Of a stretch of DNA of 64,000 nt, positions 1 to 7,880 are shown piece by piece. The stretch spans positions 62,001 through 126,000 of the forward strand of contig CAWHEL010000001.1 of the NCBI GenBank assembly GCA_963828555.1. The letters run 5' to 3'. A model generated the notes under the pieces. It worked only from the letters and a program-made list of their open reading frames with translations, had not been told where the DNA came from and searched no databases. The stretch is from JADJPO01 sp963828555. Its GTDB lineage: Bacteria > Actinomycetota > Actinomycetes > Actinomycetales > Kineosporiaceae. Numbering within the stretch: the stretch's first letter is position 1; the number at the start of each line of letters is the position of its first letter. The translations under genes and the position numbers were made by a program.

Positions 1-444
1 GTGCTGCGGCTGGAGGGCTGGGACGGCACCGGCGACCAGGACTCCCAGGAACCGCAGCACCTGGGCAGCTACCTGAGCGATCCCACGGCCGATGCACCGG
101 ACGACGACGAGATCTACCCCGAGCCGGTGGGTGCCCACCACGCTCCGCAGTACGCCGAGGCCTGCGGCCACCCGGAGAACGGCGACGACCTGACCGAGCT
201 GCTGGCCGAGGAGCTCGACCCGGAGAGCGTGTTCGAGTCCGAGCGGCTGGACTCGGTGCTCCGCCTGCTCGACCTGCCGCGCTGGTTGATCGCGGCATCG
301 TCCCTGCCGGGCGACGTGCCGAGCGGTCCACGGCGCAGCGAGCTGGTGCGCCTGGGTGCTGGGCGAGAGGGCGCCCCGGGCCGCGTCACCGGCACGATGA
401 CCGGCATCTTGCGTCGCCGCTTCCCCCGCCTGCGCCTGCGCTGA
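1..444 (+). CDS. Hypothetical protein, possibly 5'-truncated
   Basis: The frame is open from the first base of the window (GTG at 1) to TGA at 442-444, so the true start may lie upstream. The visible 147 residues are rich in Asp and Glu in the first two thirds and end in an arginine-rich tail (RRRFPRLRLR). No membrane segment, signal peptide or known domain is visible. I do not recognise the family. High-GC third positions support it as coding, but only moderately. Confidence 0.45.
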   Translation: MLRLEGWDGTGDQDSQEPQHLGSYLSDPTADAPDDDEIYPEPVGAHHAPQYAEACGHPENGDDLTELLAEELDPESVFESERLDSVLRLLDLPRWLIAASSLPGDVPSGPRRSELVRLGAGREGAPGRVTGTMTGILRRRFPRLRLR

Positions 445-599
445 CCTCGGCCTGCGCCGACCCGCCCTGCTCACCGACGGTGAGCATCGGACGCCGATGA
501 TCGCCCGTCCGGGTGCTCACCTGCGCCGCAACTCATGATCGCCGCGCCCTGCCCGAGAGGGCCCTCGGTGGGGGTCGAACGATCGAGAGGGCGGCACGG

Positions 600-1865
600 A
601 TGCCGGACACGCGGGGCGTCGGGGCACGCAGCGGGGCACGGAGACTGCGGACCTGGCAGGCGGGGGCGCTCGCGCTGGTGACCGTCGCCGCTCCCCTCAC
701 GGTCGCCGCCCCGGCCAGCGGGGCCGCGAGATCGGCGTCCGGACTCACGTCGTCCGGGCTCACGTCGTCCGGGCTCACGTCGTCCGGGCTCACGTCGTCC
801 GGCGACACGCCTCTGGGTGTCCCGCGCACCGTCCGGCTCGCCCCGCGCACGGTGGTGACTACTCCTCGCCCGGCGTCGCCGCGCTACTCCACGCTGGGCT
901 CCGGTTCGGTCTCCACGAGCACAACACCACAACTCGGTCAGCCTGCCGCGAAGCTGCCCACGTTCTCGAAGGCGTTCCGCTGGAACGGCCGTCGCTACAC
1001 CTACCGGATGGTGGGCACCGACCCGCAGCGGGGCGCCGTCACCACGACGGTCGCCAGCCGGCTGGTGCCGGTCTCGCTGCGCGTCGGCGGACAGGTGGTC
1101 GCCCCGTCGGCCAAGACCATCTCCACCGTCACCAGCTCGGGGCTGTTCACCTCACGGCGCTTCCCCGGCGGCACCGGACAGTACGGGGACGTGTTCATGC
1201 GCACCCAGTTCTGGTCGTGGCTGAACAAGGGCACCAAGAAGTGGCACCTCGTGATGTCCCGGCCCACCGTCAAGCCCTATCTCGTGGTCGACGTCCCCGC
1301 CGAGTACGGCCAGGTGCGGTCGGTCAACGGCGTCCGAGTGGCCTTCGTCGACGTGGACTGGCTGGACGAGAAGCTCACCTCCACAGTCGTGGCGCCCCGC
1401 CCGAACATGCTCACCCAGGTCCTCGCCGGCAACGTGGTGCTGTGTGCGCCCTACACCCCGCGGATGAACAACTGCGGCATCGGCGGCTTCCACAGCGCGG
1501 TCACGGATCAGCACGGCGTGCACACCTACACCTACCAGGCCTATCTGCACGGGGCTCTGTACGGCGCGGCGAGCGGGTTCACCGACATCGGTCCGATGAG
1601 CCACGAGCTGGCCGAGTGGATGACAGACCCGTTCGTGACCAACGTCGTCCCGGCCTGGCACTCCCCGCTCGCCCCGCAGTACGGCTGCCTGAACGCGCTG
1701 GAGTCCGGTGACCCGGTGGTGGGCAGGTTCATCCGGATCAACGGGCTGGCGTACCAGGACGAGGCCTACGTGTCCTGGTTCACCCGGGCCAGGTCGACGT
1801 CGTGGCTCGGCCGGTACACCTGGTTCAACAGCCTGCGCAGGCCCAGCCCGTCCTGCACGCTCTGA
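600..1865 (+). CDS. Secreted protein with HELAE/TDP metalloprotease-like motif
   Basis: This 421-residue exported protein has an N-terminal signal sequence: basic residues, then a hydrophobic stretch ALALVTVAAPLTV ending in APASGA. The ATG at 600 is chosen because GAGAGG lies about 9 bases upstream and the signal peptide then starts properly; an in-frame ATG at 513 would place the signal peptide internally. After it come four SGLTS repeats. The C-terminal half has PMSHELAEWMTDPF, a HExxx-type motif followed by TDP, seen in putative zinc-dependent secreted proteins and the plant EXORDIUM/Phi-1 family. Three Cys follow it or lie near it. Function is not known; protease activity is inference only. 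Confidence 0.7.
   Translation: MPDTRGVGARSGARRLRTWQAGALALVTVAAPLTVAAPASGAARSASGLTSSGLTSSGLTSSGLTSSGDTPLGVPRTVRLAPRTVVTTPRPASPRYSTLGSGSVSTSTTPQLGQPAAKLPTFSKAFRWNGRRYTYRMVGTDPQRGAVTTTVASRLVPVSLRVGGQVVAPSAKTISTVTSSGLFTSRRFPGGTGQYGDVFMRTQFWSWLNKGTKKWHLVMSRPTVKPYLVVDVPAEYGQVRSVNGVRVAFVDVDWLDEKLTSTVVAPRPNMLTQVLAGNVVLCAPYTPRMNNCGIGGFHSAVTDQHGVHTYTYQAYLHGALYGAASGFTDIGPMSHELAEWMTDPFVTNVVPAWHSPLAPQYGCLNALESGDPVVGRFIRINGLAYQDEAYVSWFTRARSTSWLGRYTWFNSLRRPSPSCTL
735..802 (+). repeat. 15-bp tandem repeat inside secreted protein gene
   Basis: About 4.5 head-to-tail copies of TCGTCCGGGCTCACG (copies at 735, 750, 765, 780 and a partial at 795). The three central copies are identical. Each encodes S-G-L-T-S just after the signal peptide. 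The near identity suggests recent slippage, so the copy number may vary between strains. Confidence 0.9.
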
Positions 1866-2498
1866 TCAGCCCTCCGGTCGGGGCTGCACGGGGACGCGGG
1901 CCAGGATGTGCCAGCGGTGCCAGTGCTTCTCCCCCGCGAACGACCACCCGTCCTCGCGGAACTCCTCCAGCCGGACGACGTGCAGACCGTCGAGCAGCGC
2001 GTCCACCTCGGCCCGGTCGTGGGTGATGATGTCCGGCCAGCTGTGCCATGAGTCCTCGGGGCCGAGCAGGTGCAGCGACAGCACTGCCCCCGGGGCGAGG
2101 GCGGCCCGGACGCGTCGCCACACCGCCGGGAAATCCGTTGGGGGGCAGAAGAACAGGCTGAACCCGGAATGCAGCAGCAGGCAGCTGGGGAGCTCGGCCT
2201 TGCGGAAGTCGGCAACCTGCACCTCGAGCCGCGCCCGCTGCTGAGGGTCGGGGACCCGAGGGAGCAGGTGCTGCGGGAAGTCGGTCGAGGCGTCGACGGC
2301 GTGCACCCGCCAGCCTGCGGCCAGCAGGGCCAGGGTGTCGGTGCCGTCGCCGCAGCCCAGGTCGACCGCGAGGGGAGGTGAGGCGTCGCTGTGCAACGCC
2401 TCCACCGGTCCTACTTCGGCCAGGGCGGTGAGCAGGGTGTCCCGCGGCTCCCGTGAGGAGACCGTCCGGTAGTAGCCGTCCCAGGCCCGAACGGTCAC
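1866..2498 (-). CDS. Class I SAM-dependent methyltransferase
   Basis: A 210-residue protein with the SAM-binding motif I VDLGCGDGTDT (about residues 44-54), an acidic residue ending strand 2 (HAVDAS), and a Rossmann layout typical of class I methyltransferases; it resembles the TehB-like group. The substrate cannot be told. The GTG start (2498-2496) overlaps the TGA stop of the upstream serA (2497-2495) as GTGA, so the two genes are probably translationally coupled on one transcript. Its stop abuts the convergent secreted-protein gene with no gap. A link to serine metabolism is not evident. Confidence 0.8.
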   Translation of the reverse strand: MTVRAWDGYYRTVSSREPRDTLLTALAEVGPVEALHSDASPPLAVDLGCGDGTDTLALLAAGWRVHAVDASTDFPQHLLPRVPDPQQRARLEVQVADFRKAELPSCLLLHSGFSLFFCPPTDFPAVWRRVRAALAPGAVLSLHLLGPEDSWHSWPDIITHDRAEVDALLDGLHVVRLEEFREDGWSFAGEKHWHRWHILARVPVQPRPEG

Positions 2499-3712
2499 GA
2501 GAGCACGCGCAGCCGGATCGTCTCGGCCAGCTTCTCCAGTGCCTGCACGGTGGAGTCCTCCAGCTCGGCGCCGACGTCGGTGATCACGTAGCCGATGTCA
2601 CCCCAGGTGGCCAGGAACTGGGCGTCGATGTTCACCCCGTCGCCGGCCAGCACACTGTTGATCGAGGCCATCACCCCCGGGGTGTTCCGGTGGATGTGCA
2701 CCAGCCGGTGTTCCCCCGCGACCTCGGGCAGCACCAGTGAGGGCAGGTTGACCGACAGTGCGGTCGCGCCGGAGCGAGCGTACTCGGCGAGCTTGCCGCC
2801 GACGAAGGCCCCGATGTCGCGCTGAGCCTCTTCGGTCGAGCCGCCGATGTGTGGGGTGAGGATCACGTTGGCCATGCCGCGCAGCGGGGAGACGAACTCC
2901 TCGGCGCCGGTCCTCGGCTCCCGGGGGAAGACGTCGACCGCAGCTCCGGCCAGGTGCCCGGACTCGAGGTGGCGGCGCAGGGCCTCGTAGTCGACCACGA
3001 AGCCGCGGGAAAGGTTGAGGAAGATCGCTCGGTCGCGCATCAGGGCGAATTCCGCCTCGCCGAACAGACCGCTGTTGCCGTGCCGGCCGTCGACGTGCAG
3101 CGTCACCACGTCGGCGCCGGCGAGCAGTTCCTCCATGCTCTCGCACCGGCGGGCGTTGCCCAGGGTCAGCTTGTCGGCGGTGTCGAAGAAGGACACCTTC
3201 ATGCCGAGATTCTCGGCGAGCACCGACAGCTGGGTGCCGATGTTGCCGTAGCCGACGATGCCCAGGCGACGGCCGCGCACCTCGTGCGCGCCCGAGGCGG
3301 ACTTCTGCCAGATCCCCGCATGCATGGCCCGGTCCCGCTCGGTCAGCCGGCGGGTCAGCGCGATGATCTCGGCCAGCGCGAGCTCGACCACGCTGCGGGT
3401 GTTGGAGAACGGGGCGTTGAACACCGCGATCCCGCGCCGCGCGGCGGCGGCGATGTCGATCTGATTGGTACCGATGCAGTAGGCGCCGATCGCGAGCAGG
3501 TCGGGGGCGGCGTCCAGCACCCGTTTCGACACCGTGGTGTTGGAGCGGATCCCGAGCAACCCCACCCCGGACAGGGCCTCGATCAGCTCTTCCTCGCCCA
3601 GGGCCCCAGCCCGCTGATCGACCGCGAAGTCGCCGGCGGTGAGTGCCGCCGCGCCGTCCGGGTGGATGTTCTCCAGGTGCAGGGCGCGCCGCTGGGTGGT
3701 CGGGGTGGGCAT
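2495..3712 (-). CDS. serA: D-3-phosphoglycerate dehydrogenase (E. coli type, ACT domain)
   Basis: Catalyses NAD-dependent oxidation of 3-phosphoglycerate, the first step of serine synthesis. The 405 residues match the E. coli-type SerA (about 410 aa) rather than the longer actinobacterial form with an intervening domain. Seen in order: CIGTNQIDI and NAPFSNTRSVVELA, the NAD-binding GYGNIGTQ, the catalytic-region LTPHIGGSTEEAQ, and a C-terminal ACT domain (HRNTPGVMASINSVLAGDGVN) expected to bind L-serine as inhibitor. ATG at 3712 is preferred; an in-frame ATG at 3748 is possible. The gene lies 44 nt after the transglutaminase gene and overlaps the methyltransferase start. Confidence 0.95.
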   Translation of the reverse strand: MPTPTTQRRALHLENIHPDGAAALTAGDFAVDQRAGALGEEELIEALSGVGLLGIRSNTTVSKRVLDAAPDLLAIGAYCIGTNQIDIAAAARRGIAVFNAPFSNTRSVVELALAEIIALTRRLTERDRAMHAGIWQKSASGAHEVRGRRLGIVGYGNIGTQLSVLAENLGMKVSFFDTADKLTLGNARRCESMEELLAGADVVTLHVDGRHGNSGLFGEAEFALMRDRAIFLNLSRGFVVDYEALRRHLESGHLAGAAVDVFPREPRTGAEEFVSPLRGMANVILTPHIGGSTEEAQRDIGAFVGGKLAEYARSGATALSVNLPSLVLPEVAGEHRLVHIHRNTPGVMASINSVLAGDGVNIDAQFLATWGDIGYVITDVGAELEDSTVQALEKLAETIRLRVLS

Positions 3713-3756
3713 CGGGTCTGCTCCAGATCGGCTGTCGGACAAGGGCATACGTGCGG

Positions 3757-4659
3757 CTACGCGGTGCGGCCCGGTAGCGGGACGACGTCGACCGCCACCG
3801 AGAGTCGACTCACGGTTCCCTCGGTGAAGATCACCCCCTTGAGCGGGGGGACGTCGGCGTAGTCGCGACCCCAGGCGGTGACGATGTAGGAGTCGTCCAC
3901 CACCCGGTCGTTGGTGGGGTCGAGGTCGACCCAGCCCAGGCCCGGCAGCAGCACCGAGACCCAGGCATGAGATGCGTCGGCGCCCAGCAGCTTGGCCTGC
4001 CCCGGCGGAGGCAGGGTCTCCAGGTAGCCGCTGACATAGCGGGCGGGCAGGCCGCACCGGCGCAGGCAGGCGACGGCGAGGTGGGCGAAGTCCTGGCAGA
4101 CCCCTTCTCGGCGGGAGAGCACCTCGGCCAGCGTGGTGCTGACCGAGGTCACTCCCGGCCGATAGGCGAAGCCGTCGAAGATGGTGCGGACCAGCTCGCG
4201 CACCGCGGCACCGGCGGGTCGGGCGGGCGTGAACACCCCGGCGGCGAAGGCCGCGACCTCCCCGCCGACCGGCACGTGCACCGAGGGAAGCAGGAAGTCC
4301 TTGGCACGCAACTCCTCCTCCGGCTCCTGCAACCCGGACAGGGCGAGCGCACCGGCCTCCTCCCAGGGCAGGTCGATCTGGTCCAGCGCGACCTGCACCC
4401 GGTTCACCCGCACCCGGCTGGTCGCGGTCACGGTCAGCTCGGTGTGCGGCGTGAGCACCTCGACGTAGGCGCTGCGGTTGCCGTAGAAGTCCTGCTCCTG
4501 ATGGACGCGCTCGGGGGCGGGCAGGACCGCGAGCGTGTGGCTGGAGCAGGTCTGCCCGGCGTCGTCCCGTGGCGCGAGGTGGGCCCGCCCGTAGGACTCG
4601 GTGACCTCCCGCTCGTAGCTGTACCGGGTGGTGTGGGTGACCTGGTAGGTACGGCTCAC
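3757..4659 (-). CDS. Transglutaminase-like cysteine protease-fold protein
   Basis: A 300-residue protein with an N-terminal bacterial transglutaminase-like beta domain (RTYQVTHTTRYSYEREV, LAPRDD) and a transglutaminase core with all three catalytic elements: Cys in GVCQDFAH, His in ASHAWVS and Asp in DLDPTND. GTG at 4659 is chosen because it overlaps the upstream TGA (GTGA); an alternative GTG lies at 4668. It is coupled to the ATP-grasp/alpha-E gene. This trio is widespread and has been proposed from comparative genomics to build and cleave peptide or amide bonds (Iyer and colleagues on ATP-grasp systems). The actual substrate is unknown. Confidence 0.85.
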   Translation of the reverse strand: MSRTYQVTHTTRYSYEREVTESYGRAHLAPRDDAGQTCSSHTLAVLPAPERVHQEQDFYGNRSAYVEVLTPHTELTVTATSRVRVNRVQVALDQIDLPWEEAGALALSGLQEPEEELRAKDFLLPSVHVPVGGEVAAFAAGVFTPARPAGAAVRELVRTIFDGFAYRPGVTSVSTTLAEVLSRREGVCQDFAHLAVACLRRCGLPARYVSGYLETLPPPGQAKLLGADASHAWVSVLLPGLGWVDLDPTNDRVVDDSYIVTAWGRDYADVPPLKGVIFTEGTVSRLSVAVDVVPLPGRTA

Positions 4660-7241
4660 GAGTCCCACCCCGAGATGGCTGCGGTGGGCCGCGGAGGTGC
4701 CGCATGGCCGAAGTGGGCGCGCTCCAGGCCGAGGGTGAGCTCGGCCAGCCCCGCCAGCAGGGCGTCGATCTGCTCGATGAGCAGGGCGCGCCTGCCCCGC
4801 ACCGCACGGGCGGACGCCGCCTGATCCAGCTCTCGCAGCCGGGCGGTGATGTCGCGCAGCTGTGACATCGGCTCGACCTGTGCGCCCGGGGCCGACGGCA
4901 GGTGTCGCAGGTCCTCGGCCAGCCGGTCGAGCTGCAGGGCGACCGACCGCGGGTTGTCCCGGTCCAAGGCGAGCAGTTCGACCACGCCACCCGGCTCAGC
5001 CCGGCCGGGGTGACGGCGCCGGTGGGTGATGATGCTCTCGCCGGCCACCAGCACGCCTTCCAGCACCATCGACTGCACTGCTGCCGGGTGTTCGCGCTCC
5101 AGACTGTGTCGCAGCACGATGAGCATCTGGCCGGCCCGGGCCAGGCGGCGTCCGGCGTCCATGAAGTACCAGCCGACGTCGCGGATCATGCTCTCGGCGC
5201 CGAGGCCGGCCAGGGCGAGCAGCCCTTCGAGAACCCGGGCCAGCACCGGCTGCAGGGGGACGTCCGCCTCCGGGCCCTCAGCCTCGGACCCCGCGGAGAG
5301 CTCGGCGAGCACCCGATCCAGGCTGCCCAGCACGATCCAGGTGTCCAGGGAGAGCTGCTCGCGCAGGGCCTGCGCGGCGTCGACAGTCATCCGCACCGCG
5401 TTCGCCAGGGTGCCCGGTCGGTCGGCCGCCGCCACCAGGTCAAGCAGTGCCAGACCGGGCTCGGTCCCGGTGAGCTGCTCGAGCGTCCGGCGCATCACGG
5501 CGAGCGCGGAGGCGCCGGAGGTGCCGGGACGCGCCGTCCAGTCCTCGGCGAGGTCGTCGACGACGCGCAGTAACCGCACGCGTCCCTCGGCCTGTTCGGC
5601 ATGGCTTCCGAGCCGGAACAGGTTCTCGGCCACGCGGGGCTGCAGCACGGCGGTGGGGCCGGCCTCGGTCCGCCGCTGCGGCCAGGCGACGTCCGCAGCG
5701 GCCGAACCGGCCACGTCGTCGCCGGCGAGCACCCAGACGTCCTTGGCCGGGGTGGCGGCGCTGTTGGAGGAGGCGTGGTTGCCGACACCGTCGGCGAGCC
5801 GGCCGAGCCCGCCGGCGAGCAGGTGGTAGTCGCCGCCGCGAGCCACGGCGAACGTGCGCACGGTGAACCGGCGCGGTTCCAGACCACGCGCCGTGACCAC
5901 CGGCGTGGTGCTCAGCGCCAGCGGTTCCTGGGCGCACCAGGCCGCCGGCTCCGCCTCGATCCGCCGGGTCAGCTCGGCCAGGCGGCGACGGGAGAGCGTG
6001 CTGCCGATGGCCCCGCGGCCACCGATGCCCCCCTCCCCCGGTCTGATCGGGAACACCACCAGCCGGTCGAGGTGGGCCAGCACGTGCCGCCGGTCCAGTT
6101 CCCGGCCACACCACCAGGTCGCCACCGAGGGCAGAGCCAGGTCCTCACCGAGCAAGGCGCGGGCCGCGGCGGGCAGGAAGGGCGCCAGGGCCGGGGACTC
6201 GAGCACCCTCGACCCGATCGGGTTGACCACCGAGACCGTGCCACGGCGTCCGGCGTCGAGCAGGCCGGGCACACCCACCCGGGAGGCCGAGCGCAGCTCG
6301 AGCGGGTCGGAGTCGGCGTCGGGGAGGCGGCGGAGCACGACGTCCACCGGTTCGAGCCGGCCGAGAGAGCGGAGGTAGACCCGTCCGTTGCGCACCGTGA
6401 GGTCCTCGCCGGTGACCAGCGGGTAGCCCAGGAGGGTGGCCAGGAAGGCGTGGTCGAACGCGGTGTCACTGGTCGAGCCCGGGATCAGCAGCACCACCCG
6501 GGGGGCCTCAGCAGTGCTCGGCGCCACTTCCTGCAGGGCCGAGCGCAGGGTGTCGAAGAAGGTGCGCAGCCGCCGCAGCCGGGTGTCGCGGTACAGGCCG
6601 GGCATCACCCGGCCGACGATCCGCCGGGCCTGGATCGCGTAGCCGGCTCCCGACGGCGCCTGAGCACGATCGGCGACGACGTACCACTGGCCACCGGCGT
6701 CGCGGGCCAGATCGGCGGCGGTGAGCAGCAGCCGATGCCGGCCGGGCAGGCGCAGGCCGTCGGCCGCGCGGGCGAAACCGGGGTGACCCAGCACGACCTC
6801 GGCCGGGATCACCCCACGGTGCAGCAAGGTGCGCGGTCCGTAGAGGTCGGCCATCACCCGGTCGAGCAGTTCGGCGCGCTGGAGGAGCGCCGGTTCCAGA
6901 CCGCGCCAGGCCTGCGCGTCGAGCACCACCGGGAGTGGGTCGAGGGACCAGCGGCGAGGGGTGGGCCGGCCGTCGGGACGGGGGGGTGCAGGTCGCGCGC
7001 CGTAGGTGACACCCTCGTCCTCCACCAGCCGGGCTGCCTCGGCCCGACGGGCGAGCAGACCCACCCGGCCCAGGTGATCGGCCGTGGCGGCGAGGTCCGC
7101 GGTGTGCTCGTAGGGGGTGCCGTCGGAGGCGAAGAGTTCGTCGGAGGAACCGTCCCCGGCCACCAGCCGGTCCGCATAGACAGCGGTCGGACTCAGGTCG
7201 CCGGGGCTGAGGCCGGCCAGCGCCGTCGAACCGCTCACCAC
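4656..7241 (-). CDS. Fused circularly permuted ATP-grasp and alpha-E domain protein
   Basis: An 861-residue fusion. The first roughly 530 residues are a circularly permuted ATP-grasp domain (DUF404/DUF407 type): DRVMADLYGPRTLL, HPGFARAADG, LLIPGSTSDTAFDHAFLATLLGY-like segment, and SVVNPIGSRVLESPAL. From about residue 560 an alpha-helical alpha-E domain (DUF403) starts with RVAENLFRLGSHAEQAE and continues to MIRDVGWYFMDAGRRL. In many bacteria these are separate neighbouring genes; here they form one chain, followed by the transglutaminase partner. The start is GTG at 7241 with a second GTG just after. Predicted to form amide bonds using ATP; the product is unknown. Confidence 0.88.
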   Translation of the reverse strand: MVSGSTALAGLSPGDLSPTAVYADRLVAGDGSSDELFASDGTPYEHTADLAATADHLGRVGLLARRAEAARLVEDEGVTYGARPAPPRPDGRPTPRRWSLDPLPVVLDAQAWRGLEPALLQRAELLDRVMADLYGPRTLLHRGVIPAEVVLGHPGFARAADGLRLPGRHRLLLTAADLARDAGGQWYVVADRAQAPSGAGYAIQARRIVGRVMPGLYRDTRLRRLRTFFDTLRSALQEVAPSTAEAPRVVLLIPGSTSDTAFDHAFLATLLGYPLVTGEDLTVRNGRVYLRSLGRLEPVDVVLRRLPDADSDPLELRSASRVGVPGLLDAGRRGTVSVVNPIGSRVLESPALAPFLPAAARALLGEDLALPSVATWWCGRELDRRHVLAHLDRLVVFPIRPGEGGIGGRGAIGSTLSRRRLAELTRRIEAEPAAWCAQEPLALSTTPVVTARGLEPRRFTVRTFAVARGGDYHLLAGGLGRLADGVGNHASSNSAATPAKDVWVLAGDDVAGSAAADVAWPQRRTEAGPTAVLQPRVAENLFRLGSHAEQAEGRVRLLRVVDDLAEDWTARPGTSGASALAVMRRTLEQLTGTEPGLALLDLVAAADRPGTLANAVRMTVDAAQALREQLSLDTWIVLGSLDRVLAELSAGSEAEGPEADVPLQPVLARVLEGLLALAGLGAESMIRDVGWYFMDAGRRLARAGQMLIVLRHSLEREHPAAVQSMVLEGVLVAGESIITHRRRHPGRAEPGGVVELLALDRDNPRSVALQLDRLAEDLRHLPSAPGAQVEPMSQLRDITARLRELDQAASARAVRGRRALLIEQIDALLAGLAELTLGLERAHFGHAAPPRPTAAISGWDS

Positions 7242-7353
7242 CGGAGTCTAACGAGCTTGGGCCGCGCACCACCCCCACCCCCACCCCACCCCAGTCGCGT
7301 GATCACCGCGACGCCCCACCCCTTCCGCCGCGCCGCCCCACACCCTTCCGCAT

Positions 7354-7416
7354 GATCACCGCGAGATCGCTGTTCCCCACCCACTCCCTGGGGAAGACCA
7401 CGATCTCGCCGCGATC
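7354..7416. repeat. Long imperfect inverted repeat (hairpin 1)
   Basis: GCGAGATCG (7361-7369) pairs exactly with CGATCTCGC (7401-7409); inside, TTCCCC (7373-7378) pairs with GGGGAA (7390-7395); outside, GATC at both ends extends the palindrome with three mismatches. GATCACCGCGA also occurs at 7301-7311 as a direct copy of the left flank. It lies between two minus-strand genes, so it could end transcription of an upstream unit, act as an operator, or be a small dispersed repeat. No T-run follows on either strand. Confidence 0.7.
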
Positions 7417-7552
7417 TTGGGCGGGGGCGGCGCCGGGTCGCTGCCGGTGAACCCGCCGATGCCGATCACCCAGTGCCGCCCGGGGCCCGCCAGACTCGCC
7501 GCCGCGCCCGCCGCCGGCACCCCGGGAGCACTTCCGGGCTGCCGCCCCCAGA

Positions 7553-7605
7553 AGAGTCGGCGAACACAGCGAATCCGCGGCGGATAAGCATGATTGGCCG
7601 ACTCT
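7553..7605. repeat. Inverted repeat (hairpin 2) downstream of ferredoxin gene
   Basis: AGAGTCGGC (7553-7561) is the exact reverse complement of GCCGACTCT (7597-7605). A smaller palindrome TCCGC/GCGGA sits near the centre of the 35-nt loop. It begins 30 nt past the ferredoxin stop codon read on the minus strand, a position suitable for a transcript-ending or stabilising hairpin. The rest of 7242-7634 shows C-rich simple sequence (7270-7290) and no convincing gene. Confidence 0.65.
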
Positions 7606-7634
7606 CGCGGGGGTGCGGGTGCCGGGGTGCGGGG

Positions 7635-7880
7635 TCAGTGGCGTTCGAGGCGGAGGGCGAGGACGGGGCAGGCGGAGACGGCGGCCTCGGCGTCGCGGCG
7701 CAGGGCGTCGGGGACGGCGATCGCGTTGGCCGGGCCGGCCGGGTCGACCGGCATCGGGTAGCCCCACGGATCCTCGGTGAACAGCTCGGGCAGCAGCTCG
7801 GTGCACAGCCCGCGGCCGTCGCAGGCCACCCAGTCGATGTGCAGAGTCATCCGCGTGCGGGTGGGGTTCAGGGCGGTCAT
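7635..7880 (-). CDS. Small ferredoxin, 3Fe-4S type
   Basis: An 81-residue ferredoxin. The cysteine pattern is CDGRGLC (C-x5-C) near residue 20 and a later CP (SACPVLAL), the arrangement of the single-cluster 3Fe-4S ferredoxins common in actinobacteria. ATG at 7880 overlaps the stop of the NuoF-like gene as ATGA, so it is the third gene of a tight redox operon. It is expected to accept or donate electrons for the flavoprotein; the final partner is not encoded nearby. Confidence 0.88.
   Translation of the reverse strand: MTALNPTRTRMTLHIDWVACDGRGLCTELLPELFTEDPWGYPMPVDPAGPANAIAVPDALRRDAEAAVSACPVLALRLERH

Noticed and set aside
513..599. Earlier ATG for the secreted HELAE protein
   Set aside because: It would bury the signal peptide 30 residues inside the protein; the 600 start has a ribosome-binding site.
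735..802. CRISPR-like array
   Set aside because: The repeats are head to tail without spacers and translate in frame as SGLTS.
3713..4990. Upstream extension of the serA frame into a long arginine/proline-rich protein on the minus strand
   Set aside because: It runs through the transglutaminase and ATP-grasp genes in another frame; composition is that of a GC-rich shadow frame, while SerA starts naturally at 3712.
5601..7355. 584-codon plus-strand open frame opposite the ATP-grasp gene
   Set aside because: Composition (Gly, Arg, His, Gln rich, no motifs) is typical of the antisense of a GC-rich gene; the minus strand has unmistakable domains.
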